Shown piece by piece: positions 26,202 through 34,619 of a stretch of 64,000 nt of DNA. How positions within the stretch are numbered: position 1 is the stretch's first letter; each line of letters opens with the position of its first letter. The notes beneath the pieces were generated by a model that saw only the letters and a list, made by a program, of their open reading frames with translations, was not told where the DNA came from and did no database searches. The stretch comes from Balneolia bacterium (GTDB lineage Bacteria; Bacteroidota; Rhodothermia; Balneolales; Cyclonatronaceae). The translations under genes and the position numbers were made by a program. Location of the stretch: NCBI GenBank assembly GCA_022565795.1, contig JAIUMA010000007.1:25820-89819 (forward strand), in the 5' to 3' direction.

Positions 26202-26733
26202 AGATGGTCATGGGCGGGATGTTGCGAATTTCGAACCCGGTCTGCACATCAGTAAAAAAACGGGCAAGCGGTTCTTTCAGATGTCCGGAAGTCTGATAGG
26301 CAAGAAAGTAGCCATCATCCTTTAAAAGACTGCTTGAAGCCGAAAGAATGCTGTCTTTGGTTGAATCATCGAGGAAGCTGAAAGGAATGCCCGACAAAAA
26401 GTAATCGACCTCGCTGAAGCCGTGCTGTTTTACGATATCAGCAACCTGCTCGGCCGAGGCCTCGTGAACATGAGCGCGCGGATCGTCGATTTGCCTGAGC
26501 TTCTTCACAAAGTCGGGATTAAGCTCAATCATGATGAGCGTGGAGCCCGGGCTCATTTTCCCAAGCAGGTAATCGGCAAAAACGCCGGTGCCCGGTCCGA
26601 ACTCCACAATAACAATATCCCTGCTGAAATCAATTTTCTGCGTTGCTTTTTTTACGGTGAAAGAGGAGCTCGGCGTGACCGATGCCACGTTTTTGTCTTT
26701 TACTAATGATTTCAGATAGGAGATGGTGCTCAT
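26173..26733 (-). CDS. Class I SAM-dependent methyltransferase, phospholipid N-methyltransferase-like
   Basis: A 186-aa Rossmann-fold methyltransferase with the SAM-binding motif VEFGPGTGVF at about residues 43-52, the acidic strand IMIELNPDF after it, and the YFLSGIPFSFLDD segment in the position of motif IV. The SG(I/L)PFS form is typical of PmtA-like phosphatidylethanolamine methyltransferases and of proteins annotated as rRNA adenine methyltransferase-like. Lipid methylation is the better guess. It overlaps aat by 29 bases and lies 65 bases after uvrB on the opposite side. Confidence 0.78.
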   Translation of the reverse strand: MSTISYLKSLVKDKNVASVTPSSSFTVKKATQKIDFSRDIVIVEFGPGTGVFADYLLGKMSPGSTLIMIELNPDFVKKLRQIDDPRAHVHEASAEQVADIVKQHGFSEVDYFLSGIPFSFLDDSTKDSILSASSSLLKDDGYFLAYQTSGHLKEPLARFFTDVQTGFEIRNIPPMTIYEARNNGKH

Positions 26734-26798
26734 AAACGCAGGTCGTTTGATATAGTTTGATTCAGGATTCGCCGCCGGGGTTTGGTTGTACTGCTAAT

Positions 26799-28850
26799 CT
26801 ACATTTCTTTTTTGAGTTGTTCAATCTGGTCGCGTATGCGTGCGGCCTCTTCAAACTCAAGATTACGGGCGGCCGTTTTCATCTCTTCCATCAGGTGATC
26901 GAGAAACTTGTCCTTATCATCGAAAACGACCTCCTTCATGGCTGGATTCGGTCGGTAGTGAATACCGTCGTCGGCTACTTTGATTAGCTGGACCTCGTCG
27001 TCGGCTTCGTAGGCCTGCTCAAGATCGATGGATTTATTTGAAATGAGCGAAGGATCAACCAACGGCTTGAGCTCTTTGACAATGGTGGTCGGATCAATGC
27101 CGTGTTTTTCGTTGTACTCGGCCTGTATTTTACGGCGGCGATCCATTTCATCCATCACCTTCTTCATGCTTTTTGTAACCTTGTCGGCGTACATGATTAC
27201 GCGACCCTGAACGTTTCGGGCAGCGCGTCCGGCAATCTGGAAGAGCGAGGTATCTGAACGAAGGAAGCCCTCTTTGTCCGCGTCAAGAATGGCAACCAAG
27301 CTGAGCTCCGGAATATCAATTCCCTCCCGAAGCAGGTTAATGCCCACCAAAACGCTGAAATCGCCGCGGCGGAAGCGGTAGAGAACCTCTATACGCTCCA
27401 GCGCATCGAGTTCGCTGTGCATGTAAGCCGCTCTGATGCCCATATTTTTGAGATATTCACTGAGCTCCTCACTCATGCGCTTGGTCAGCGTTAGCACCAG
27501 CACGCGCTCACCCTTGGCAATTACGGTTCTGATTTCATCAATCAGATCATCAATCTGGTTTTTGAGCGGACGCATCTCCACTTTGGGCTCCATCAGTCCC
27601 GTCGGGCGGATAATCTGTTCCACGAATGCCCCGCCTGACTGTTCCAGCTCGTAATTGGCCGGGGTGGCGCTTACAAAAATGCACTGGTTCACCATGCTTT
27701 CCCACTCCTGGAAGGTGAGGGGACGGTTGTCAAGAGCCGATGGCAGGCGAAATCCGTGATCGACCAGGCTCATTTTACGGGAGCGGTCACCGCCGTACAT
27801 GGCGTCAATCTGCGGTACAGACTGATGGCTTTCGTCCATCACGATAAGGTAATCGTCCGGGAAGTAATCCATCAGGCAGAAGGGGCGCTCGCCCGGCTTT
27901 CGTCCGGCCAGATAGCGGGAGTAGTTCTCAATTCCGGGACAGTAGCCGATTTCTTTTATCATCTCTACATCAAAAACCGTTCGCTGTTCGAGTCTTTGGG
28001 CTTCGAGGTACTTTTCTTCCTCGCGAAGCACATCAAGGCGCCAGTTCAGCTCATCCTGAATCTGCCGGATGGTTTCCTCCTGTCGCCCTTTACTTGTTAC
28101 ATAGTGCGAAGCCGGATAGATGGTGAACTCATCAACCTCCTCCAGGATTTTCCCGGTTTCGGGATCGAAGATGGAGAGCTTCTCAATTTCATCGGCCCAG
28201 AACTCGATGCGCAGCGCGTGCTCGGAATAGGCGGGAATAATATCAACCACATCACCGCGAACGCGAAACGTGGATCGCTTGAAATCGTAATCGTTGCGGG
28301 AGTAGTGAAGCTCAACAAAATCATACAAAAGCTTATTGCGCGGGGTGATGTCGCCCACTTTCAGCGGGATAATCAATTTGGCGTATTCCGAAGGCGAGCC
28401 GATACCATAGATACAGCTGACGGATGCCACAATGATGACATCACGGCGGCCCGAAAGCAATGAGCTGGTGGCACGAAGCCGGAGCCGCTGGATTTCGTCG
28501 TTGATGGAAAGGTCTTTTTCGATGTATTTATCGCTGGAAACGATATATGCTTCCGGCTGATAATAGTCGTAGTAGCTAATGAAAAACTCCACGCAGTTGT
28601 CCGGAAAAAAATCGCTGAACTCGCGATATAACTGAGCGGCAAGCGTCTTGTTGTGGCTCATCACCAGCGTTGGCTTGTTAACCTGCTCAATAACGGAGGC
28701 AATGGTGCGCGTTTTCCCGGAGCCTGTAATCCCCAAAAGCGTTTGAAACTTCTCTCCGTGATTAAGACCATCCGTCAGTGATTTGATGGCCGTAGGCTGA
28801 TCGCCCGCAGGCTTGAAATTAGACTTTAGCTGAAATTGTGATGATGCCAT
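26799..28850 (-). CDS. uvrB: Excinuclease ABC subunit B
   Basis: Damage-verification helicase of nucleotide excision repair. The 683-aa protein has Walker A GITGSGKT at residues 40-47, the beta-hairpin that clamps DNA (YYDYYQPEAYIVSSDKYIEK, about 92-111), helicase motifs through DESHQS and the GRAARN motif VI, and a C-terminal UVR domain (FEEAARIRDQIEQL) that contacts UvrC. Full length and intact. uvrA and uvrC are elsewhere. Confidence 0.97.
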   Translation of the reverse strand: MASSQFQLKSNFKPAGDQPTAIKSLTDGLNHGEKFQTLLGITGSGKTRTIASVIEQVNKPTLVMSHNKTLAAQLYREFSDFFPDNCVEFFISYYDYYQPEAYIVSSDKYIEKDLSINDEIQRLRLRATSSLLSGRRDVIIVASVSCIYGIGSPSEYAKLIIPLKVGDITPRNKLLYDFVELHYSRNDYDFKRSTFRVRGDVVDIIPAYSEHALRIEFWADEIEKLSIFDPETGKILEEVDEFTIYPASHYVTSKGRQEETIRQIQDELNWRLDVLREEEKYLEAQRLEQRTVFDVEMIKEIGYCPGIENYSRYLAGRKPGERPFCLMDYFPDDYLIVMDESHQSVPQIDAMYGGDRSRKMSLVDHGFRLPSALDNRPLTFQEWESMVNQCIFVSATPANYELEQSGGAFVEQIIRPTGLMEPKVEMRPLKNQIDDLIDEIRTVIAKGERVLVLTLTKRMSEELSEYLKNMGIRAAYMHSELDALERIEVLYRFRRGDFSVLVGINLLREGIDIPELSLVAILDADKEGFLRSDTSLFQIAGRAARNVQGRVIMYADKVTKSMKKVMDEMDRRRKIQAEYNEKHGIDPTTIVKELKPLVDPSLISNKSIDLEQAYEADDEVQLIKVADDGIHYRPNPAMKEVVFDDKDKFLDHLMEEMKTAARNLEFEEAARIRDQIEQLKKEM

Positions 28851-29038
28851 TCGGATAGTTACTGCTCCGCTGCTTGTTTAAGATTTTGTGCCTTCCCTGA
28901 GTGAACCAAAGATAACGCATTACACGCTAAAATGGTTTGGAGACTAAATTCAGGATCGATACGGTTTTACTGCCTTTTGCAGAGCGAAGTCCGTATATTG
29001 AAAAAGTGCTTATGATTACGTCTTAAAAGACAAATGCT

Positions 29039-29554
29039 ATGAGAAAGAATTGGATAATTGGAACCCTTCTTCTCGCTCTAATTGCGGCTGTTCCGGCCGT
29101 AAGCCAGAACAACATCCGGTTGAGCGGGGAGAAAATTGCGCAGCTTGAAGCGCATGTTTTTAAGGACTGGCACGGAAATGAGGTGCCAGTATCATCATTT
29201 CATGGAAAAGTCGTCATTATCGACTTCTGGGAAACCTGGTGTTCTCCCTGTGTAAACGCATTTCCTGCATTCCAAAACGTTCTGGAAAACTACGATGATG
29301 AAGTCGTTATTCTTGCTGCAACCTGCGGGTGGCACAACAACCGGAACGACGTAATGCGGTTTAAAAGGGGAAATGAGTACAATTTTATTTACGTGGACGG
29401 CAGCGAGATGGTGGATCTGCTCGACATCAAAACCATCCCTATGAAAATTATTCTCGACCGGGAGGGGCGCTTCCACAGTATTCAGCGCGGATTTTACGGT
29501 GAAGAGGATGAGTACGAAAAGCTTAGCAGGGTAATCGAACAGACAAGACCGTAG
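29039..29554 (+). CDS. Exported thioredoxin-like (TlpA/ResA type) protein
   Basis: A 171-aa protein with an N-terminal signal peptide (about residues 1-22) and a thioredoxin fold. The redox motif is WCSPC with Cys68 and Cys71, preceded by VVIIDFWETW, and the cis-proline follows in KTIPMKIILD. It is therefore a periplasmic thiol-disulfide protein of the TlpA group. It is divergent from uvrB and about 100 bases ahead of the amidohydrolase; no cytochrome biogenesis genes are near to define a partner. Confidence 0.88.
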   Translation: MRKNWIIGTLLLALIAAVPAVSQNNIRLSGEKIAQLEAHVFKDWHGNEVPVSSFHGKVVIIDFWETWCSPCVNAFPAFQNVLENYDDEVVILAATCGWHNNRNDVMRFKRGNEYNFIYVDGSEMVDLLDIKTIPMKIILDREGRFHSIQRGFYGEEDEYEKLSRVIEQTRP

Positions 29555-29657
29555 CCGTGTTAACTGTTTGGTGCGGAATGGATGATGGGTGAAATCCCGT
29601 TGTGATGGGTAAGAAATTTATTCCTGTTCACAAAAATCAAACTCCATCTGTCATCTC

Positions 29658-30980
29658 ATGAGATACCCACTCATATTTACCGTGCTGGCTTTGTCTGCAC
29701 TTCTTCTTGTATCCTGCGGGAATGAAACACCGTCAGTAGATAGAACTGTGACTGCCTATACCGGCGCAACCATGATAAACGGGCTGGATCAGCCTGCAAT
29801 CGAAAACAGCGTCCTCGTAGTCGAAAACGGAATGATTACCGAAGCCGGTGCGCGCGGTCAGGTTGATATTCCTCAAATTGCCGATATCGTGGATATTACC
29901 GGAAAGTACATCATGCCGGGCCTGATTAACGCGCACGGGCATGTCGGAATGGCTGACGGGCTCGAAACAGGCAGCGATGTCTTCACCCGTGATAACGTTC
30001 GTTCTCAGCTTCTTACATACGCTCAGTATGGCGTAACCACGGTTGTAAGTCTGGGAGACGGGCGGGTTGAAGGTGCCCGTTTTCGGGATGAAATGCTGTT
30101 TGATCAGCACATCAATCTGGCGCGCTATTATCTGGCGGGTCCGGTAATCAGTGTGGATACTCCAGAGGAGGGGCGTGAAGAGGTGCGCAGATTGCATGAA
30201 GCCGGCATGGACTGGATTAAAATCAGAATAGATTCCGGCCTTGGTACACGTGAAAAAATGCAGCCGGATGTCTATCAGGCAATTGCTGATGAAGCAAACA
30301 GACTGGGCCTGCCATCAGCAGCTCATATCGTGGAGCTGGAAGATGCCATTGGCGCAATTGAGGCGGGATACTCACTCATCGCGCACAGCATCAGAGATAC
30401 GGAAGTGAATGATGAGCTCATCTCACTAATGGTTGAAAATGGAATACCCATCACCCCAACGCTCACGCGGGAAGTCTCTACCTATATTTACCGCGAGCGT
30501 CCGGATTTCTTCGATGATCCGTTTTTCCTGCGAACAGCCGACCCGGAGGTAATCGCACAGCTCGAAAGCCCCGAAAGACAGCAACAGTTTGCGGACAGTG
30601 AGGCCGGTGCATATTTCGAGCAGCAGCTTCCGCTGGCAATGGAAAATATGATGAAGTTGTATGAGGCGGGCGTAATCGTGGCGATGGGAACCGACAGCGG
30701 TCCGCCGGCCCGGTTTCAGGGATATTTTGAGCACATGGAGATGGAAATGATGCAGGATGCGGGAATGAGTCCGCATGCCATCATTATGTCCGCTACATCG
30801 CTTGCGGCAACGGCAGTAGGATTGGATAACCTCACCGGATCGCTTCAGGAGGGACTGGCTGCCGATTTCATCATTTTGGGCGATAATCCGATGGATGATA
30901 TTCAAAATCTGCGGTCTCTTGAAGCTGTATACGTGATGGGAAATGAAGTTCCTATGCCGCTTCAGGATGAGGCGAATTAA
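29658..30980 (+). CDS. Amidohydrolase family lipoprotein (imidazolonepropionase/prolidase-like)
   Basis: A metal-dependent hydrolase of 440 aa. The leader ends in a lipobox (LVSC, Cys20), so the mature protein is anchored to a membrane. The TIM-barrel metal ligands are visible: NAHGH with His93 and His95, a lysine in WIKIRIDSG, SAAHIVE and AHSIRD for the two later histidines, and GTDSG for the final aspartate. It sits 17 bases before a nitrilase on the same strand. The substrate is not defined; related proteins hydrolyse cyclic amides or dipeptides. Confidence 0.85.
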   Translation: MRYPLIFTVLALSALLLVSCGNETPSVDRTVTAYTGATMINGLDQPAIENSVLVVENGMITEAGARGQVDIPQIADIVDITGKYIMPGLINAHGHVGMADGLETGSDVFTRDNVRSQLLTYAQYGVTTVVSLGDGRVEGARFRDEMLFDQHINLARYYLAGPVISVDTPEEGREEVRRLHEAGMDWIKIRIDSGLGTREKMQPDVYQAIADEANRLGLPSAAHIVELEDAIGAIEAGYSLIAHSIRDTEVNDELISLMVENGIPITPTLTREVSTYIYRERPDFFDDPFFLRTADPEVIAQLESPERQQQFADSEAGAYFEQQLPLAMENMMKLYEAGVIVAMGTDSGPPARFQGYFEHMEMEMMQDAGMSPHAIIMSATSLAATAVGLDNLTGSLQEGLAADFIILGDNPMDDIQNLRSLEAVYVMGNEVPMPLQDEAN

Positions 30981-30997
30981 TAATCTGAGTTCTTTTT

Positions 30998-31825
30998 ATG
31001 AGCAGTAATATCAGCGTAGCAGCGCTCCAGTTGAACAGTCAGCCGGACATCGACCGGAGTTTAAAAGAGTGTGAACAGTGGATTCGCCGGGCGTGTGATG
31101 CCGGTGCGCAGCTGGCGGCACTGCCAGAAAACTTCGCTTTTCTTGGAAACGAGCGCCTGATGCGGGAGCAGTCTCAGGAAGTAGCCGATGCCGTTGCAGA
31201 AGTGATGCCGTCATGGAGCGCGCGGTTCAAAATGAGCATTCTCGCCGGCGGTTTTCCGGTTCCGGCTGGTGACGGGAAAGTGTATAACCGGTCAATTCTT
31301 ACGGGGAAGGACGGGAACATACTGGCGCAGTATGATAAAATCCATCTGTTTGATGTCGAGCTTTCTGCCGACGAACACTATCGAGAGTCCGACTACGTGA
31401 TGCCCGGAAAAGCTGAAATCTCAGCAGTTAGTATTTCGTATGGTCAGTCGGGTGAAAGCATTCGGGCAGGGCTTTCCATTTGTTACGATATCCGGTTCCC
31501 GGAGCTTTACCGTAAGCTGGCCGCTGATGGCGCGGAGCTGCTTTTTGTTCCGGCAGCCTTCACCCGAACCACCGGCAAAATGCACTGGGAAATTCTGCTT
31601 CGAGCCCGCGCTATTGAAAATACGAGCTGGGTTGTGGCTCCTGCACAAACCGGCGTTCACGGAAAAAAACGAGAAACGTTCGGCCATGCCATGATTATCC
31701 ATCCGGACGGCAGGGTGCTCAAAGATGCCGGAACCGAGACCGGATTCATCATGCATGAGCTTAATCGCGAAGAGCTGGCGGATATCAGAAAGAAATTGCC
31801 TTCGCTCAAGCACCGAAAGCTGTAG
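30998..31825 (+). CDS. Carbon-nitrogen hydrolase (nitrilase superfamily, Nit2/omega-amidase-like)
   Basis: A 275-aa amidase with the catalytic triad Glu44 (LPENFAFLG), Lys114 (YDKIHLFDV) and Cys162 (ICYDIRFPELYR). The DIRFPELYR block after the cysteine and the YDKIHLFDV form are those of the Nit1/Nit2 branch, whose members hydrolyse alpha-keto-acid amides or deaminated glutathione. Operon partner of the amidohydrolase 17 bases upstream and followed by a bidirectional terminator. Confidence 0.9.
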   Translation: MSSNISVAALQLNSQPDIDRSLKECEQWIRRACDAGAQLAALPENFAFLGNERLMREQSQEVADAVAEVMPSWSARFKMSILAGGFPVPAGDGKVYNRSILTGKDGNILAQYDKIHLFDVELSADEHYRESDYVMPGKAEISAVSISYGQSGESIRAGLSICYDIRFPELYRKLAADGAELLFVPAAFTRTTGKMHWEILLRARAIENTSWVVAPAQTGVHGKKRETFGHAMIIHPDGRVLKDAGTETGFIMHELNREELADIRKKLPSLKHRKL

Positions 31826-31831
31826 CTATAA

Positions 31832-31864
31832 AAAAAGCCGGATCAGAAGCTGATCCGGCTTTTT
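31832..31864. terminator. Bidirectional intrinsic terminator
   Basis: A perfect 15-bp stem counting the A/T ends (31832-31846 and 31850-31864) with an AAG loop. The A run on the left and the T run on the right let it serve both the nitrilase (plus) and the M14 peptidase (minus), which converge here. Confidence 0.9.
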
Positions 31865-31887
31865 AATTTTAGAAGCGGGATTTTATT

Positions 31888-34518
31888 CTATCGCTCTATA
31901 GACGCACCGCTAATGGTGCTGCCGAAGAACAGGCTGTTGGCAAACAGCTTGTTTGTGCCGAACCAGAAGGCCCGGAAATTGGGATTGTCAGCAAACATGA
32001 TAACACGGCCTGAGCCACGTCCAGAAACCAGTACGGAAGCCGTGCCCGGCAGCATGTCTAGATTCTGCGAAGAGATGTAGCCGCTGATGAGCGGGTTATC
32101 GGTATAGCGAATCGGCGCCGCATACTGATTATTCGGCGGATCCATAAAAATGGTGCTGTTGCGGAATACGCTCAGATGCTCGTTGCGGTAGCCGTACGTA
32201 AGCGGATGGGTGAGATCCATTCTGGTTTCGAAAATGCTTCCTCCAATCACTTGTGCGCCGCGATTGTTGGAAAGGTCGGCATAGGGCAGAGGTGAATCAT
32301 CCTCATCCGAGTCACGGCTTGCAAACGACGCTGATGCCATTCCATTTTGAACCAGCCAGCTTGCCGCACCTTTATAGGCAATGACAAGCCCGCCGCCCGA
32401 AATCCAGTCGGATAGACGCTCGCGTGCATTCTGGCTGATTCGGTTGTAGTTGCCGTTTGGCATTACAATAGTATTGTAGCGACTCAAGTCCAGGCTGTTA
32501 AACCGATCGGTTTCCACCATGGTTACCGGCACGTTGTAGCGCTGATCGAGCTGGAACCATGTTTCACCGGCTTCGCTCACGTTCACGCCGTCTCCGGTAA
32601 TGAGCAGAACTTCCGGGCGCTGCAGGGTCGTAATATTCGGTGAACCAAGATCGATGCCGCCACGCGCCAGGCCTGTATCAACGGCATAAACGCTGATCGC
32701 ATTCTCCCGGGCCGTTTCGCGAATCATCGCAAAAAGCTCTTCAGGGCTGCACGCATCCTGAATGGCAACCGGAACAATGATGGAACCCACGGCAAACTCG
32801 CGCTCACCTTCAGTGGTTGGCAGAGCAAAACTACGGTTAGATACCATGGTACGCACATCGTTGTACTGCAAATCGTGAAGCGCGCGCGGTGCGTAATAGC
32901 CATCCCATTCGAAAATGTAGGCTACTCTGGCCTGTCCGCCGATTATCTCACCTTCAGGGAAGCTGAGGTTTTCGAAATCAACTGCTTCACCGAGCAGATT
33001 TGTGCTGAATGCACGACGTCCCAGCTCTGCATGATCCAGGTTGAAAGCATGCGGAAGTGACCAGGTCGACACATCATAAAACAGACTGTCGGTAAATTCG
33101 GTGCGCGTTTCAAACAGGCTGCGCACCAAACGGTACTGAGGCTGCTCAGCCGGAATGATAAAGTCACGTCCTGCTTCGAAATCAGTATCGTTCGCGCTCA
33201 GATTGCGGTTGAGCTGGTAGACGTTAATTTGATGTCTGCCCAGAATGTCGAGCAGATGGTAGATTCTCGCCGGATCGTGAGGCGCACTGAATACGTAGCC
33301 GCGTACATCGTCGTTGCGGGCGTCTTCAATAGCGCGCAGAAAATGCGTACGGGTGAAGTCGAGAAGTTCGGTGCGGAGGGCATGCGAACCACTAACGGTC
33401 GAGAGTGAAGTCTGAAACTGATTTCTGATGGTTTCAGGGAAGGGAACAAGCCCGTGCTGACTCTCCTGCACGTGACCTCTCGAGCTCGCCTGCTCAAACA
33501 GAATACCAATACTGCCGTTCAGATCCGGATAGGTTGAGCCCTTTCCAACATAAAAATCATCGAATGATTCCTTGGTGTAATAAAGCTGCCCGAAGCGGTC
33601 CAGATACTCGGCATGATATTCCGCAAGCTTGGCCGTAAGCTCGTAATTGCGCTCAAGCGTAAGCGGGTTGTTACGTGAAGGAATTCCGGGCTGGAAGAAA
33701 TAGGTGGCGTTTGTACCCATCTCATGGTGATCAGTAAGCACGTTTGGCTTCCAGTGGTGGAACATCTCGAGTCTGCCGCGGCTTTCGGGGTGCTGAAGAG
33801 GCATCCAGTCACGGTTGAGGTCGAACCAGTAGTGGTTGGTTCTGGAGCGCGGCCAGGGTTCGTTGTACTCGCGGTCACGCGGATCTGCGGTGAGGCGGTT
33901 CAGATTACGATGAGAATTTACCCAGCTTACAAAGCGATCCTGTCCGTCGGGGTTGAAGCTTGGATCAAGCAGAATTACGGTCTCGCGAAGCAGATCGTCT
34001 ATGCCCTGAGCCGCGGCGTAGTAGTAAGCCGCAAGAAGCGCTGCATTCGCACCGCTGTGCTCATTCCCGTGAACGCTGTAGCCAAGCCAGACAACGGCCG
34101 GCATGTCGCTGATATCGGCATTCCGGGAAACCTGCGGATCGGCCAGCGATACGTGGCGCTCGCGAATTTCCTCAATATTCTGCTGGTTATCGGGATGGGT
34201 GATGGTGAGCAGAATCAGCGGGCGCAGCCCGTGGGTACGGCCGTATTGATGCAGGGTAACGCGATCGGATGCCTCAGCGATGGCTTCAAGGTAGCGAACG
34301 CCAAGATCATGGCGCAGGTGCCATTCACCAATGTTAAATCCGAGCACCTCCTGTGGAGTCGGGATCGATTCATCGTAGGCAACATCACCGGGAAGAAAGT
34401 AGCTTAAGGGCACGCTGGCATCATTCTTGAATTGCTCAGCGAAAGTCTGGGCTTGTGCGATGGCAGGCATCAACAGAAACAAAACAGCCGCAAAAACAGG
34501 CAGTAGCTTCAGCTTCAT
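31888..34518 (-). CDS. M14-family zinc metallopeptidase, exported, with C-terminal glutamine-amidotransferase-like domain
   Basis: A secreted or periplasmic carboxypeptidase-type enzyme of 876 aa. The start at 34518 gives a clean signal peptide (MKLKLLPVFAAVLFLL..., cleaved near AQAQ). An upstream ATG at 34578 would put 20 polar residues in front of it. The zinc motif is H150-G-N-E153, followed by LDPSFNPDGQDRF, DLNRDWMPLQHPESR and LTDHHEMG, all typical of the large Bacteroidota M14 proteins. The last 250 residues (from about NITTLQRPEVLLITGDGVN) resemble a class I glutamine-amidotransferase fold without a visible catalytic cysteine. It stands alone between terminator and kinase gene. Confidence 0.88.
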   Translation of the reverse strand: MKLKLLPVFAAVLFLLMPAIAQAQTFAEQFKNDASVPLSYFLPGDVAYDESIPTPQEVLGFNIGEWHLRHDLGVRYLEAIAEASDRVTLHQYGRTHGLRPLILLTITHPDNQQNIEEIRERHVSLADPQVSRNADISDMPAVVWLGYSVHGNEHSGANAALLAAYYYAAAQGIDDLLRETVILLDPSFNPDGQDRFVSWVNSHRNLNRLTADPRDREYNEPWPRSRTNHYWFDLNRDWMPLQHPESRGRLEMFHHWKPNVLTDHHEMGTNATYFFQPGIPSRNNPLTLERNYELTAKLAEYHAEYLDRFGQLYYTKESFDDFYVGKGSTYPDLNGSIGILFEQASSRGHVQESQHGLVPFPETIRNQFQTSLSTVSGSHALRTELLDFTRTHFLRAIEDARNDDVRGYVFSAPHDPARIYHLLDILGRHQINVYQLNRNLSANDTDFEAGRDFIIPAEQPQYRLVRSLFETRTEFTDSLFYDVSTWSLPHAFNLDHAELGRRAFSTNLLGEAVDFENLSFPEGEIIGGQARVAYIFEWDGYYAPRALHDLQYNDVRTMVSNRSFALPTTEGEREFAVGSIIVPVAIQDACSPEELFAMIRETARENAISVYAVDTGLARGGIDLGSPNITTLQRPEVLLITGDGVNVSEAGETWFQLDQRYNVPVTMVETDRFNSLDLSRYNTIVMPNGNYNRISQNARERLSDWISGGGLVIAYKGAASWLVQNGMASASFASRDSDEDDSPLPYADLSNNRGAQVIGGSIFETRMDLTHPLTYGYRNEHLSVFRNSTIFMDPPNNQYAAPIRYTDNPLISGYISSQNLDMLPGTASVLVSGRGSGRVIMFADNPNFRAFWFGTNKLFANSLFFGSTISGASIER

Positions 34519-34619
34519 AAGAGTAGTTGTTTGGTAAGAGTTAGTTGATTTTGATCTCGCCGGAGCTGGTTTTGACACGGCGAACTGCCTTATGGTACGG
34601 CATCAAAATGAAAAACTCT

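Noticed and set aside
27756..28463. Plus-strand 235-aa frame within uvrB
   Set aside because: Antisense to conserved UvrB motifs; no independent start signal or family.
33724..34407. Plus-strand 227-aa frame within the M14 peptidase
   Set aside because: Shadow of the peptidase coding region, with no recognisable domain.
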